From the NCBI GenBank assembly GCA_028753945.1, contig JAPNXP010000009.1, positions 5,828,001-5,892,000 on the forward strand: DNA of 64,000 bases, given 5' to 3'. A program made the position numbers and the translations under genes. The notes beneath the pieces were generated by a model. The model ran no database searches, had not been told where the DNA came from, and saw nothing but the letters and a program-made list of their open reading frames with translations. The DNA is from Hexactinellida sp. DTS-2022 (taxonomy: Eukaryota; Porifera; Hexactinellida). Positions within the stretch are counted from its first letter, which is position 1. The number at the start of each line of letters is the position of its first letter. Below are positions 10,524 through 21,629 of this stretch, piece by piece.

Positions 10524-13324
10524 ATGGCATCGTATGTCCTCAAGAGTCTGTACGGCCCAGCGCCCAAGCTTACCCGCGGAGTCGGGTTTAACATAAACGG
10601 AGATCCCAAAGGCAAGACCATCCTATACGCACATGGTAACGCTATTTATATTCGCGACATCGCTAACCCGTATATCTGCGAATCGTACCACGGACACCAG
10701 AACGCTACCACTGTAGCGGCATACGCTCCGTCTGGAAACTACATTTGCTCTGGTGACGTCACTGGAAAGGTACTATATATTTATCTTACTTACCTATTAC
10801 CTATGTAACTAATAGATCAACGGTCTAGTAGATAATCTAATAATAATCTGCTATTCCAAGATCTATTCTGACCTATTGCTAAGAATTTAAGTGATGTCTA
10901 TAATCAATGCCAGTAGTCAATTTCCACCTATGTGAATAAATTAACTAAGAATTAACTCTTGTAACAGTTAGATTGAAAGTTTATTTGCTATTTATACTTG
11001 CCTGAGTTAGGTTATCGTGTGGGATGCGCTGCAGCCGGAACACATCACCAAGTACGAGGGGAGACAGCTGGGCGGGTCCGTTAAAGACATAGCCTGGAAT
11101 GCCGAGAGTAACCGCATTGCCGTGGCCGGAGAGGGAAAGGAGAAAGTGGTGCACGCGTTCATGTGGGACTCCGGGAGCTCCGTGGGCAATATGGGGGGAC
11201 ACACGAAGGCAGCCAACTCTGTGTCGATGCGTCCCACCCGGCCCTTCCGTATCGTGTCAGGGAGCGAGGACTTCTTCGTGAATCTGTACGAGGGGCCTCC
11301 CTTCAAGCTCAAGTCGCAGATTAAGCAGCACTTAAACTTCGTTAACTCGGTAGCTATCTCAGTAGAACCTCGTTAGTACGAACACGGTTAATACGAATTT
11401 CCGGATAAGACGAACAGATATTTACACAAAATCAGGTCCCTACAATGGGTATTATTCCGGTTAATGCGAACTCCGGATAAAGCGAACAAATTTGGTTCGC
11501 TTTATCCGAGGTTTATCCGTTGGTGTTCGTATTAACGAGGTTCTACTGTAGCTAAATAGCCTGTGTGTAGTATACTGTCGGTATTATTGTGTTGTTGCAG
11601 GTGCGCTACTCGCCGGATGGAAACCTCTTCTGCTCGGGCAGCTCGGACGGGAAGGTGTTACTTTTCGAGGGAAAGGACGGGGCTGTGGTCGCTTGTTTGG
11701 GCGGGGACCGGGCTCACGGGATGGGAGTTACAAACCTCTGCTGGAGTCCCTCGGGCTCCCAGCTGCTAACAGCCTCTAGCGACAGAACTGTTAAACTCTG
11801 GGACGTGGAGGCTAGTCAGTGCGTAACCACATTCAATCTGGGAGCTCGCATTCCGGCTGATATGCAGGTTGGTATCAAGGAATTATTCAGGAGCCGAAAC
11901 GCTCCTTTTGGAGTATGATTTTTGGAAAATTTGAATTCAGGAGCGTGAAAATTTGGAATCCTCTCCTATACCGTAACATTAATTTGTGATTTAGGCGTAT
12001 GAAAATTGGGTGAGACCAGGATTAGGAGCGTATTTACAATGGCTGTATAATACACTGGTTGGCACACATTTAATGTTACCTGCGTATCGCGTATTTATTC
12101 TGTGCTTAGGGCTCCTGTGTGTGGGTGGGAGAGTACATGCTGTCAGTCAGTGTAAATGGGAACATTAACTATCTGGACAAGAATAATCCAGACCATCCCT
12201 TCCGTGTGGTGAAAGGTCACGAGAAGAATATCAACACGCTGGTTACGAACGAAGATAACTCTAAGTTCTACACGACTAGCTACGAGGGGAAGTGCATGCG
12301 GTGGAATCCCGCGGCTTTTGACATAGAGGAGTGCAAAGGAAGCGGACACGGCAGTCAGGTTGACTGCGCTTGTCGCTACAAGGATAGAATCTACAGCGTG
12401 GGGATAGAGCGCACTCTAAGGTGTCTGGACACCAACGAGGACCAGTTCACGTCCCTGAGTCTCCCTATGGAGAGCGACCCTCGTGACCTCACAGCTTCCC
12501 AAGAAGGTACAGTTTGATCAACTCCGCTTAATGGGGCCATTCTTCATGTAACAGAGTCATGTCATTATAAACTAATACAAAATATTTTCGGTTATCGGGT
12601 CAAAATTATGAAATTTGAGGCAAAATTGGCTTGATTGACTCAATATTATTATAACCTCAAAATAGCATATTTTCGGATAATTAGGTTCTCTACTTAATCG
12701 GGTCAAACTATCCTTGGGCCAAAGTGACCCGATTAAGCGGAGTTGACTGTATTTAATATTCTCACAGGTGTCTTGTTTGTGACGTGCACCAATCACCTCA
12801 CAGTCGTTAAGAACGAAGGAATCCAGAATACGATTCCGCTTCCATTCGAAGGCGTCTCTGCTAGCTTCCACGACGCTAATCAGCAGCTGTCTCTGCTCGG
12901 GAGAGACAAGAAGATACACGTGTACAGCTACGGGGGGGACGGGAACCTCGAGCAGACGCACGTGACTGAAGAGCTGTTCGAGGTGGGAGATAGGATCCGG
13001 TACTCGCCTGATGGGAATAGACTGGCGGTCACAGCTGGTAAGAACGTCCTCATACTCAACCCAGCTGACGGGTTTAAAGAGGTGGAGTGCTTGTCGCGTG
13101 CGAGCGCGAGGATCCGACACATCGAGTGGTCCCCCGACTCCAAGCGCTTAGCGGCAGCTGGTCTCGATTCACATATCCATGTGTACGAGTTCGGTGAGCC
13201 TACTGATAAGATTTGCATTAACAGAGCACACCCAGGGAGCGTAATACTGGCCCTACAGTGGGTAGGGAATACTGTGATCTCAACTGGATACGATTCGTGT
13301 GTGAGAATATGGGAGAGACAGTAA
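10524..13324 (+). CDS. WDR1: WDR1 / actin-interacting protein 1, five exons
   Basis: A WD40-repeat protein that, with ADF/cofilin, promotes actin filament disassembly. Exons: 10524-10769, 11011-11349, 11601-11867, 12110-12506, 12768-13324. All four introns are GT-AG (phases 0,0,0,1), and the joined frame is 1806 bp = 601 residues, matching the usual ~606. Diagnostic matches: GDVTGK joined to VIVWDAL across intron 1; VKDIAW; AVAGEGKEK; FMWDSGSSVG; EGPPFK; FVNS joined to VRYSPDGN across intron 2. Introns 2 and 4 each carry a pogo-like MITE (listed). In intron 4 the 5' splice site itself lies at the MITE edge. Confidence 0.95.
11360..11548. mobile_element. pogo/Tigger-like MITE, family C, in WDR1 intron 2
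   Basis: A 189-bp element with inverted ends CAGTAGAACCTCGTTAG and TAACGAGGTTCTACTG. Internal copies of a 'ttaatacgaa / gataaagcgaac' word repeat on both strands. A TA dinucleotide flanks the right end; the left is CT, so the target duplication is imperfect. It lies 10 bp after the donor and fills most of the 251-bp intron. Confidence 0.8.
12510..12749. mobile_element. pogo-like MITE, family B, in WDR1 intron 4
   Basis: A 240-bp element. The right end CCGATTAAGCGGAGTTGACTG is followed by TA. The left end, after TA at 12508-12509, is CAGT, then an extra TTGAT, then CAACTCCGCTTAATGG, the inverted match of the right end. The intron begins at 12507, so the GT donor uses the T of the TA target site. 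Confidence 0.75.
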
Positions 13325-13641
13325 ATTTATTTATTTATTTTGTAGCTTGGATATCTCCACTAATTATTGTAGTGTGTATTTATGCTAGATTTATTGGAGT
13401 AATCGACTAGTTTGATTCATTGCATGTAAATACGTTCAGTATTCTATTTTGTAAGATAATTATATATTATTGTGTGCTAGTATATTATCTGTACATTTAA
13501 ACAAAGAGAGTTTATTGCTGTGTTTACTCTCCATTCTCGTATTTATCTTGCATATCAGTGCAGCTGTTCTACACTATTATTGATTCGCATTAAGTCTATA
13601 TATCCACGAGTTAAGTACTAATATCCTCAGGTAGAGCTTGT
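13325..13641. other. Intergenic, WDR1 to LRR gene
   Basis: A 317-bp AT-rich spacer. A T-rich run ending in CAG at 13630, 11 bp before the next ATG, resembles a splice acceptor. Confidence 0.5.
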
Positions 13642-16600
13642 ATGTTCCCTCAAGTCTACGGCCCGGGCATCGCACTAACCGAGTTGGATCGAGTTAGACA
13701 GGATAACGAGCTGCTGCAGAAGAAACTCAGCAAGGCTATCGGCAAGAGGAACTACTACGCCAAGCTGTACTATTCGTGTATGCTGGAGCGCGATAAGGCC
13801 ATGGCCGAGAGGGAGGGCGCGATGAAGGAGCTGCAGCGAGTGCTGATACAGGTAAACGTATAAGGGTACTGTATAGATTTTGCATAGATATAGTCAAGGT
13901 TCTTATTTTAAAAGTACACAAAATTAGCTGTCCACAACATATTCACACATTGTGTTACAGACTACAGTTAGCAAATTAATCTATTGCGGACGTGGTTCTT
14001 CAGTGGGCATAACTACTGTATTGCATGAAATTGATGAAAAGTAACACCTCGTATTAATATAGAGAATGCTTATCCAGCAATTAAGGCTTTGTTAATTAAT
14101 AATTAATTATATTTCTCTTAATAGTGAATATCATTGGTATAGTAGAAGTTGATAGGTAATATAACAATTAACAATTATTATACAATTATTTGTGATTGCA
14201 AAAGATACGAACTATACAAATATCTTAGGAAACTTGAAAATATACTTCCTTGGCTTTACAACTTATGTGGCTACTGGCGCTGGCTACCAGATGTTTCTTC
14301 TCCTTAACTTAATGTGAGGATTTTCTTGTTGATTCTTTGTCAAATATAGAATATCTTTTCCTTTGGAACAAGCTTTGAATTCGTCATCATCACAATCGAT
14401 TGCTTTAAAATTTTGACCCAAGCAAATCTCAAGTTCGTTGAGAGAATTATCTTCATTGCATTTAAGCAGCACGCGCGAATCGAAAGCTGATTCGAATTTC
14501 GCGCTGCTGTATCTTCCTCCAGGTTTTATGTTTACTTTTGTCAGCTGTGGTCCCGGGGTGTATTTTTCGTAGAGGTTTATTGCTTTTGTGAAATATTCTA
14601 ATTGTTTCCATTTAGTAGCGCAGCCATGCTTCTTATATTCGCATTCCCAAAACGCTTCATTGTTGCTAGATTGATTCTTGATATCAACCCAGTACTTGTT
14701 AAGTTTATCTGTCAATTTATCTGTCAGGACATTATATCTGAATTTATGATCCCCTTTGCAGAATCTAGCTGCCCACAGACCATGTATTGTCCACATACTA
14801 TCCTCGATTCTACTTTCCACGCAAGAAGGAATTGCTATGCACTGTCCAGGGAGCCATTGTAGCCTCAGTAAATATTTTATTTTTTCGTCTCTGTTCTTTA
14901 CATCAGTTCTATGACAATGTACTTCTGGTGTCTCACTGAGTGCATTAGTTATGATGCTGAGTAAATGCGTGATCAGAATTAGCCACGTGATACTTGCCAT
15001 TAACTTCTCTTACTCTAAATACGTATTATTAGCTGGTCAGTTTAGATTTGAACTTTTATTATTTAATTTATATACTCTTATTTTACTGCATTACTTAATG
15101 CAATTGCAAATAATAAAGTATTACCATAGGATATTACAAATATATAATATCATTTATAAGTAAGGGTTACTTTACATTATGTAATTAAATTTAAAATATC
15201 CTTTTTACCTAACCCAATATGTAGATATATAATAGTCATTTGTGGGCAAAATTATTTTCTTATCAAAGTTTAATTACACACTTGCATTATATCATTTATT
15301 ATATCATATTTGTCAACTAAAAATATAGATATTTTGAAATACTACAATACAATATATTATAACTCCCACATAATTGCACAAGAAAGGATAATATAACAAC
15401 TTTTAATCATTATAACTCACAGCAAATCCTAAAATATATTAAATATTGCCCAATATAATCTACCATGAAACCCTACTGATTATTTTCAAGTTCAGGTAAG
15501 GTTTTTCCTCATTCTGCTCTGACAGGTACCTTATATCTCCCGAGCAAGAGTACTGTTCTTCTTCACAATCAACAGCGTTATACGCTTCATTAAAGCAAAA
15601 CTCGAGTTCACTTATAGAATTATCATCATTGCATTTCAATCTCACAGCCCTTTCGAATGCAGATTCGAACTTACCACTGCCGTATCTCCCTCCGGGGGTC
15701 ACGCCTGCTCGAGAGAGCTGGGCTCCCGGCCTGTGCCTTTGGTAGAGATCTAGAGTTTGTCTGAAGTAGGCTAGCTGGTCCCAATTAGCTGCACATCCGT
15801 GCTTCTCGTACTCGCTCCTCCAGAAATCTTCATTCGTTTCCTCGCTCTTAATATTGGTCCAGTACCTCTTAAGCTCTTCTGTTAAACTGTTCGTTAACAG
15901 ACTGCTATCAAACTCGTGTCTTGTCTCACAGTCACCGGGTGTCCATAGACCATGGATTGTCCAGTACGAGTCTTGCACTAGATCCTCTTCACAGCGATTC
16001 CCCATCGCTACGCACTTCCCAGGCGGCCATTGGACCCGGAGTAGAAATGCGATTTCGCTATTTCCCTCCTCCGCAATCACATTCCTATGTGAAATAACTG
16101 CTAAGATTGTCAATAGATAAATACCCAATATACGAATCTTATTACTTAGCATTTGTCCTTATTAGTATATGCATTTGGATATTGAATACACTCATATATT
16201 TATATCCACGATTATCCATCAATTGTAACTAAATCGTGAATATGTAATATTATTGTATTAGGATAAACTAGCAGACCCAATAATACATTGTTTAAAGTCA
16301 TAAGAGTTAATTTAGATTACAATTACATAATACGACGTTATATTTCCAATAGTTGCAGCAACATTACCAGGGCGTTAGTCCGACATCAGATTGCCTCAGT
16401 GACGCGTCTCGCCTCGTAAGCGACTCCTCGAGTAGTTCTAACCCAACCGCCACCTCGCTAACTCCCTCCAGATCGATATCCCTGGCCTCTCTCCTCTCGC
16501 TCTACCCCTCTGCCAACTTGCACAGTCCGGTCGAGGACAGCGGACTATGCACCGGGGGCTCCACTTCCTCTCTGGCTACCAACAGAAGTTCCATCGAGAA

Positions 16601-18645
16601 GGAGAGTCTCAACTCCTCACCTACCGACCTTGACACCTCCACTCATGCCACTCACACCTTCGAGGGAACCCTCACGAGCCCTCTGCTGCACTCATCAGCT
16701 GTTCCTCTCCTCCCCTTCAAGCGCAGGAATAGATCGGGCCCTGACGTCAGCAACCTGCTGGCTGAGTGCGCCGAGGCGCTGGAGGGCATTACGGATCTCG
16801 GATTGGAGTCTATCAGGGCAGCAGAGTCAGCTCAGAGGAAACACGAGGGAATACACTACAGGCAGAGGTCAACACAAGATGCTATTAAGAGGCCTACAAT
16901 GGTCTCCCCTATCCTGGCCAGTACAGCCAGCTCCAGGCCCAAGAAAGCTGTGAACAGATCTGTTAAGAAAGAAGAGAACAAGTTCGTGGACACATTCGAG
17001 ATGGAGTCAGTTGTATGGCCTCGTTCCCAGAGGGATAGCAGTGCCGCTAATCCGGGTTACATAAATCTACCCACCTCTCTGCTACAAGAGTATGCTGAGG
17101 ACGCTAGGGGCACACTGCATCCGACACTTGTTAAGCCCGCTGAGCTGCATTTTATACCGAAGAAGTACTCGCGTATCACGATGTGCAGGCTGGATAGGAT
17201 CGAGGAGATGAGCTGTGAGAGCAGTGTGTCGGATCAGAGCTCGGAGCAGAAAGCCATGGAGCAACACCTGCAGCAACAGATGTCTGCAGATTCCTTTGGT
17301 GAAGCTAAGTAAGTTCAGTTTGATTGTAAATGATCTTACATTATTGCTATAAGTAAAATAATGGAATTTACTTCAGAATTAACGAATTTGATTTGCATCT
17401 AAAGTTGCATGCTGGGGTTAATTAATTGAATTTAATAATAAAAACTGGCCTAGCATTACATTTAGAATCAAAAGTAATAACTTTTTATATGTAAGGGCTT
17501 TTTTATCGATTCTAATAATTCGCTGACTTTCAAAAACACTTTCACTATTAGCTAACATGTTTTCATTGTTTCGTGAAAATGCAACTCTTTTATTCAGTAT
17601 TTGTCTTCTATCTAAAACAGTATCTTGTAAACCATTGGGAGCAAGCTCTAATTAGCCCTAATCAGATCAATTTCCATACCCCTAAATCACAAATTTATTT
17701 TGTTATGGATGCAAAAGTATCACCCTTCTAATTCCTAAATATCTATTTTCCTAATACACGTATCATATCTTCCTCGATAATTCCTTAATTCTAACGAGGC
17801 ATATGCCTCTAATTCACCATCACAATACCTGATATTACTCAACCCATATTACAATTTAATTTGAACTTTGTAACAAGAGCTAATAATATGAGGTACAATC
17901 ACATTATGAGTCACATGCTTGTCTCAGACAATATATCTCTATGGTGTTCTATGTAAGTGGAGTTGCATGTTTCTATTTAGATTTTGGTATATAATTATAT
18001 TTAAGTCATTTCTCGAAGTAATGCTTCCTTGTTTAATTCGTCAGTATTTAGTAATAAGCAGTTGAACAGGTTAATTAATCTTTGGTTATGTCTGTTTATT
18101 ATAGATACAATTCTGCACTGAATGAATGTACAGACTCAACACTGACAAACAAGAGTAAGCTATCCTATCGCAACCTGAGCACTTATGAATTCAGACAGAT
18201 TCTCTTTGAATTAAGCGCTAGTCCCGACTCAGTTAGCCATCTGGAGTTCTTCAGGTCTAGTTTTGAGGATGAGTGGGTGTTGCTGTTGCTCTGTGATGAG
18301 ATCAGAAGAAATACATCCCTCCTTACTCTGTATCTCGTTGAGTGTAATCTCTACATGGCGACGGATAATCTGCTACAGTTATTGACAGCTGTCAGTCATT
18401 CTAGGCTCACTTACCTATCGCTCGCTAGAAACGGGCTGACAGACCGTATTGTGGAATCTTTCGAAGTCACTGAGTTATTTAGTTTACATATGTCGTTGAA
18501 GGTTCTCGACTTAAGTGAAAATTTTCTATCAGTTGAGGCCAAAAACATACTGAATTCAATCAGTGCAAATTGCAAATGTGAAATTTTACTCCACGCTCAG
18601 TTTTCCCTCCCTCCGCGCACCACTTTTCAGTACCAACTTTTGTAA
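13642..18645 (+). CDS. Coiled-coil / low-complexity / LRR protein, three exons
   Basis: Not recognised as a named family. Exons 13642-13851, 16359-17308 and 18105-18645 join at phases 0 and 2 into 1701 bp = 566 residues. Residues ~15-70 form a charged coiled coil. A long Ser/Thr-rich, probably disordered region follows (~75-385). The third exon encodes a leucine-rich, RNI-like repeat domain (SRLTYLSLARNGLTD; SLKVLDLSENFLS). The final stop follows CTT TTG; 'gtaagt' overlaps it, so a further downstream exon is possible though none was identified. Intron 1 is 2.5 kb, far longer than the others in the window, and contains two antisense RNase T2 genes. Confidence 0.6.
14284..15000 (-). CDS. Secreted RNase T2, copy 1, nested in intron
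   Basis: A 238-residue RNase T2-family endoribonuclease with an N-terminal signal peptide (~1-22), so secreted or lysosomal. Conserved site CAS I is WTIHGLW (catalytic H73). CAS II reads FWECEYKKHGCA, keeping E121, K124 and H125, but the first His of the usual FWxHE is Cys (C120). Paired cysteines fit the T2 disulfide pattern. It lies antisense inside the first intron of the LRR gene, 460 bp from a paralog on the same strand; the two are probably tandem duplicates. The missing His normally aids substrate binding, so activity may be changed rather than lost (inference). Confidence 0.9.
   Translation of the reverse strand: MASITWLILITHLLSIITNALSETPEVHCHRTDVKNRDEKIKYLLRLQWLPGQCIAIPSCVESRIEDSMWTIHGLWAARFCKGDHKFRYNVLTDKLTDKLNKYWVDIKNQSSNNEAFWECEYKKHGCATKWKQLEYFTKAINLYEKYTPGPQLTKVNIKPGGRYSSAKFESAFDSRVLLKCNEDNSLNELEICLGQNFKAIDCDDDEFKACSKGKDILYLTKNQQENPHIKLRRRNIW
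15460..16152 (-). CDS. Secreted RNase T2, copy 2, nested in intron
   Basis: A 230-residue RNase T2-family protein with signal peptide (~1-27). CAS I is WTIHGLW (H67). CAS II is FWRSEYEKHGCA with E114, K117 and H118 kept and the usual first His replaced by Ser (S113). It resembles its neighbour at 14284 throughout (GGRYxSxKFESAF; LKCNxDNSxxELE), consistent with tandem duplication. The two copies differ in which residue replaces the His, so loss or substitution of that His likely came before the duplication or is tolerated. Confidence 0.9.
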   Translation of the reverse strand: MLSNKIRILGIYLLTILAVISHRNVIAEEGNSEIAFLLRVQWPPGKCVAMGNRCEEDLVQDSYWTIHGLWTPGDCETRHEFDSSLLTNSLTEELKRYWTNIKSEETNEDFWRSEYEKHGCAANWDQLAYFRQTLDLYQRHRPGAQLSRAGVTPGGRYGSGKFESAFERAVRLKCNDDNSISELEFCFNEAYNAVDCEEEQYSCSGDIRYLSEQNEEKPYLNLKIISRVSW

Positions 18646-19137
18646 GTTTTTAGATTTACATTTATCCTCTTTCTACTTGTCTTTACTTTTCTAACTTTGT
18701 TTTATTTATATACTTTACACTGAATGTGTTATTTCCGATATTTTAAGTCCTATCCTCATTAAGTACAAATAAACACTATCTAATACTAACTTGTGTTTGT
18801 AACAAAGAAGATATAAATTGTCATTTTCGCGACTCTTAGGTTGGAAACCTTGATCTATTAGGGATTTATTAACAGCAATGGGTTTCCTGAACATCAACAG
18901 ATGGTTTCCTTCAATGTTTGACGCTGAATACTTTTGTGTACTTGTTGGTGAATTTCAGCATATGCAGTTTCTTGTGTAGCTTCGTAAACTGCGCATATTT
19001 CTCAATTTCGCTGGTCTCCCTACTTTATATTCTGCTGAGCCACGAATTTTAGTATTTATAACATTTTTAAACATCTACATCTTTCCATAGAATTTCTGAT
19101 TACTATTGTACCCACCCCTTTATTAGCATTTCTAAGT
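18646..19137. other. Intergenic, LRR gene to SRCR gene
   Basis: A 492-bp AT-rich spacer. No gene, element or RNA recognised. Confidence 0.5.
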
Positions 19138-19758
19138 ATGCAGTTGACTAGCCTACTCGCTATCAGTGCACTCCTCACGCTCGCATCGTGCGATTATAAT
19201 GGAGATGTGCGTATCATAAAGAAAGGAGAAGTTTCAAGCGAGGGTAATGTCGAGGTATTTATTCAAAACCAATGGAGCGGAATATGTGCAGACAACATTA
19301 AGACATGGGATATCGATGCCATCGTAGTTGTATGTGGCCAGTTGAATTACCCATACGCTACTAACCCTGCCACCACGGGGTATTACAGCCGATCTAATGT
19401 CACATACCTTATCTACGATGTAGTGTGTCAGGGTGAGGAAGACGCGTTATTGGAATGCCAATACAGTAACTACTCATCGCCTAGCATAGAATGCAACAAC
19501 CCAGCAGCAGCAGCCTGCATAACTTCTGAAGAATTGTTTGTATACGCAATGTCCTTCTTCATGAGTTGTATGTTCTGCTGTTGTTCTACTTTTGTTGTTA
19601 TTCTCATGTGCTTCATGATCGCTTCGTGTCCTCTCGCGATAATGGCTGGCTCCAGTCGTAGACCCTCTCAAGGCCTGGTGATAGACGACCCGACTCGACC
19701 TCTCATGATTGACCCCAACACGAACTACAAGACCAAGCCTCCTGCCTATACTAACTAA
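19138..19758 (+). CDS. Single-SRCR-domain membrane protein with PPxY tail
   Basis: A 206-residue type I membrane protein: signal peptide 1-18; one scavenger-receptor cysteine-rich domain at about 22-130 (GNVEVFIQNQWSGICADN; VVVCGQLNYP; CQGEEDALLECQY); a Cys-rich transmembrane segment near 135-170; and a cytoplasmic tail of ~37 residues ending KTKPPAYTN. PPAY is a PPxY ligand for WW domains, usually of Nedd4-type ubiquitin ligases. Potential N-glycosylation sites lie in the ectodomain. A single exon. Ligand unknown. Confidence 0.85.
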   Translation: MQLTSLLAISALLTLASCDYNGDVRIIKKGEVSSEGNVEVFIQNQWSGICADNIKTWDIDAIVVVCGQLNYPYATNPATTGYYSRSNVTYLIYDVVCQGEEDALLECQYSNYSSPSIECNNPAAAACITSEELFVYAMSFFMSCMFCCCSTFVVILMCFMIASCPLAIMAGSSRRPSQGLVIDDPTRPLMIDPNTNYKTKPPAYTN

Positions 19759-20053
19759 CGACATTCCTAACAGATCTAAGATTCAGTGTACGAGAGATTT
19801 ACTTTAAGATTTATGTTTAATTGTATATGAACATCCTCTGATTTAGTGTATACAGTACTTGACCCTGTTTTGCAACTTGAAGGTCTCTGTCAGTATAGTA
19901 CTAATTTGTATATTACTAGACTTAGTTTTGAAGGGTTATTAATGTGTTACGTACTTTTAATCTTTCGTGCTTTTAGCCAACGCACAAATACTTAGCGACA
20001 GAAATATCTACATAACATATTAAGGATTTGGTTTGCTAGCTAATATTTAACTA

Positions 20054-20580
20054 CAGTCAACTCCCGTATAACCAAGTCGGAAATAACGAAGTACAGTAGA
20101 TGTCGGATATAAGTACACCGATTATAAGAACATATCGGATATAAGCACACTATGTTGGGAAACGGTTGCCATATACCCTGTATAATTTATGTCGATTATA
20201 AGAACATGTCGGTTATAAGCACCTTAAGTGCACGTGCAGTTCCCGACGATGTGCTTATAACCGGCATCCACTGTACCTCCTTATAACGAAGTCGTTCAAT
20301 GGTCCGGAAATCCTTCTATCTTATTACATTATTAAAACTTCGGTTACAACGAAATGGATATAACTAAATTCATCTTATAACGAAGTTATTTATATTCCCA
20401 TATAGCCTCTAAGCTATTGATTTACTTCTGTTATAACGAATTCTGGTTATAGGCGAAATCCGTTTATAATCAACTCCGGTTACAACGAAATCAGCTTGTA
20501 ATGAACTCTTTAAGATCGAACTCCGCTTATAACGAAATTAAACTACGGTCCCGAGCACTTCGTTATAACGTGAGTGACTG
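20054..20580. mobile_element. pogo-like MITE, family A, interrupted by a second MITE
   Basis: Outer element with ends CAGTCAACTCCCGTATAACC and GTTATAACGTGAGTGACTG, flanked by TA (20052-53, 20581-82). The inside is filled with TTATAACGAA words. A 180-bp element plus its TA interrupts it near the left end, leaving about 345 bp of outer sequence. Confidence 0.8.
20094..20273. mobile_element. MITE, family G, nested in family A
   Basis: A 180-bp element with ends CAGTAGATGTCGGATATAAG and CTTATAACCGGCATCCACTG, flanked by TA on both sides (20092-93, 20274-75). The interior holds repeated 'gattataagaacat' words. It sits within the left part of the family A element, so it is the younger insertion. 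Confidence 0.85.
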
Positions 20581-21329
20581 TATTCCCGCTATTGATGTTA
20601 TTTCTCTATTTTAGAGATAAACAATCTTAATTTTCTGCTCTAAATAGAATTTCTGCTTATAGTAAGCGACATTTAGTAAAAATGTTGTGTTTATTATATA
20701 ACTTGCAAGTATAGTGAATAATTAACTATACGAGTTACTAAATCCTGCTAAAATGGCCGAATTGATCATTGACTGTTAAGCTGTTGTTAACTGTCCTACA
20801 TCAAATTAAAGCCTTAGAACACTTATTTTATCAACAAAATTACTTCGTATGCAATGTAATATTTTATTACGAGTCTATTACACACCTTGTAATAATGACA
20901 TGTTGATAGTAAATGCTCCAATTATTGAGATCTTAAGTAAAATTTGATAATTATAAGTAAGCTTTGGTAATATTGTTTAAATCCAAACAGTACAAACAAT
21001 AGATGCGTTCTAAATTAATTAATTAATATGTGTCACCAAAACATACATTTGTTGAATTTATTTGAAATTAATCTAATTTTGGGCCACTATTTAGGTCTAT
21101 TTGTAATACTTTCATTAATACTTTCATATTATACTACTGGACTTCTTACCTTGTTTAATAGTTGCTATCTGTATGAATTGCTTATTGAACAGAAGTTTGC
21201 TATTTCTTTGAAAATTCACTTTGGGTCTCCCGCGATTTACTAACTGTATAAATATCTAAAAAATGGTGGTTTATTCTAAGAATTTGAAAATCTTTTGGAC
21301 TGGAAAAAAATTGACAATATAGGGAAAAG

Positions 21330-21629
21330 ATGGGAAGATTCGTGCTTGACACTTTAGTTAACTCCGCTGGACTGACTTATGACCAAGTAATTGTAATGGA
21401 AGCTAGAGCCTTACAGAACCACTTGCTTTCCAATGGATTGGATAAGCAGGAAATCATATCTGTAAAGCGTCTGAGGAAACGCATGAGGATTAAAAGGAAA
21501 GATGAACGTGAAACACGGTACTTAGTGGCGAGTATTAAGGCGTTAAATAAACTCAAATATGATCTTTTAGTTGAGAAAAGCCACTTGATAGCTGAAGTGA
21601 ATGATTTAAGCACCGATCTTGAGCAGTGA
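21330..21629 (+). CDS. Small divergent Maf-like bZIP protein
   Basis: A 99-residue single-exon ORF. It resembles the small-Maf layout: an extended-homology-like region (VIVMEARALQNHLL, then GLDKQEIISVKRLRKRM, compare RELNRHLRGLSKEEIIQLK of Maf), a basic stretch, then a leucine-zipper-like heptad run (LNKLKYDLLVEKSHLIAEVNDL). The basic region is degenerate: the Asn/Arg pattern that contacts DNA in Maf (NRGYAxSCR) reads ERETRYLVAS. So it may dimerise without normal DNA contact (inference). Named by eye only. Confidence 0.55.
   Translation: MGRFVLDTLVNSAGLTYDQVIVMEARALQNHLLSNGLDKQEIISVKRLRKRMRIKRKDERETRYLVASIKALNKLKYDLLVEKSHLIAEVNDLSTDLEQ

Larger units (their letters stand above)
19759..21329. 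other. Intergenic with nested MITEs
   Basis: A 1571-bp AT-rich spacer. 20054-20580 is a nested pair of MITEs (listed). An ATG ORF at 21028-21243 (71 residues, hydrophobic) has no recognisable domain and I do not call it. Nothing else seen. Confidence 0.55.

Noticed and set aside
13642..13863. Independent 73-residue gene ending at 13863
   Set aside because: The frame joins to 16359 at a good GT-AG pair in phase 0, so it is read as exon 1 of the LRR gene; splicing still needs RNA support.
21028..21243. 71-residue hydrophobic ORF
   Set aside because: AT-rich chance composition, no domain, no supporting context.
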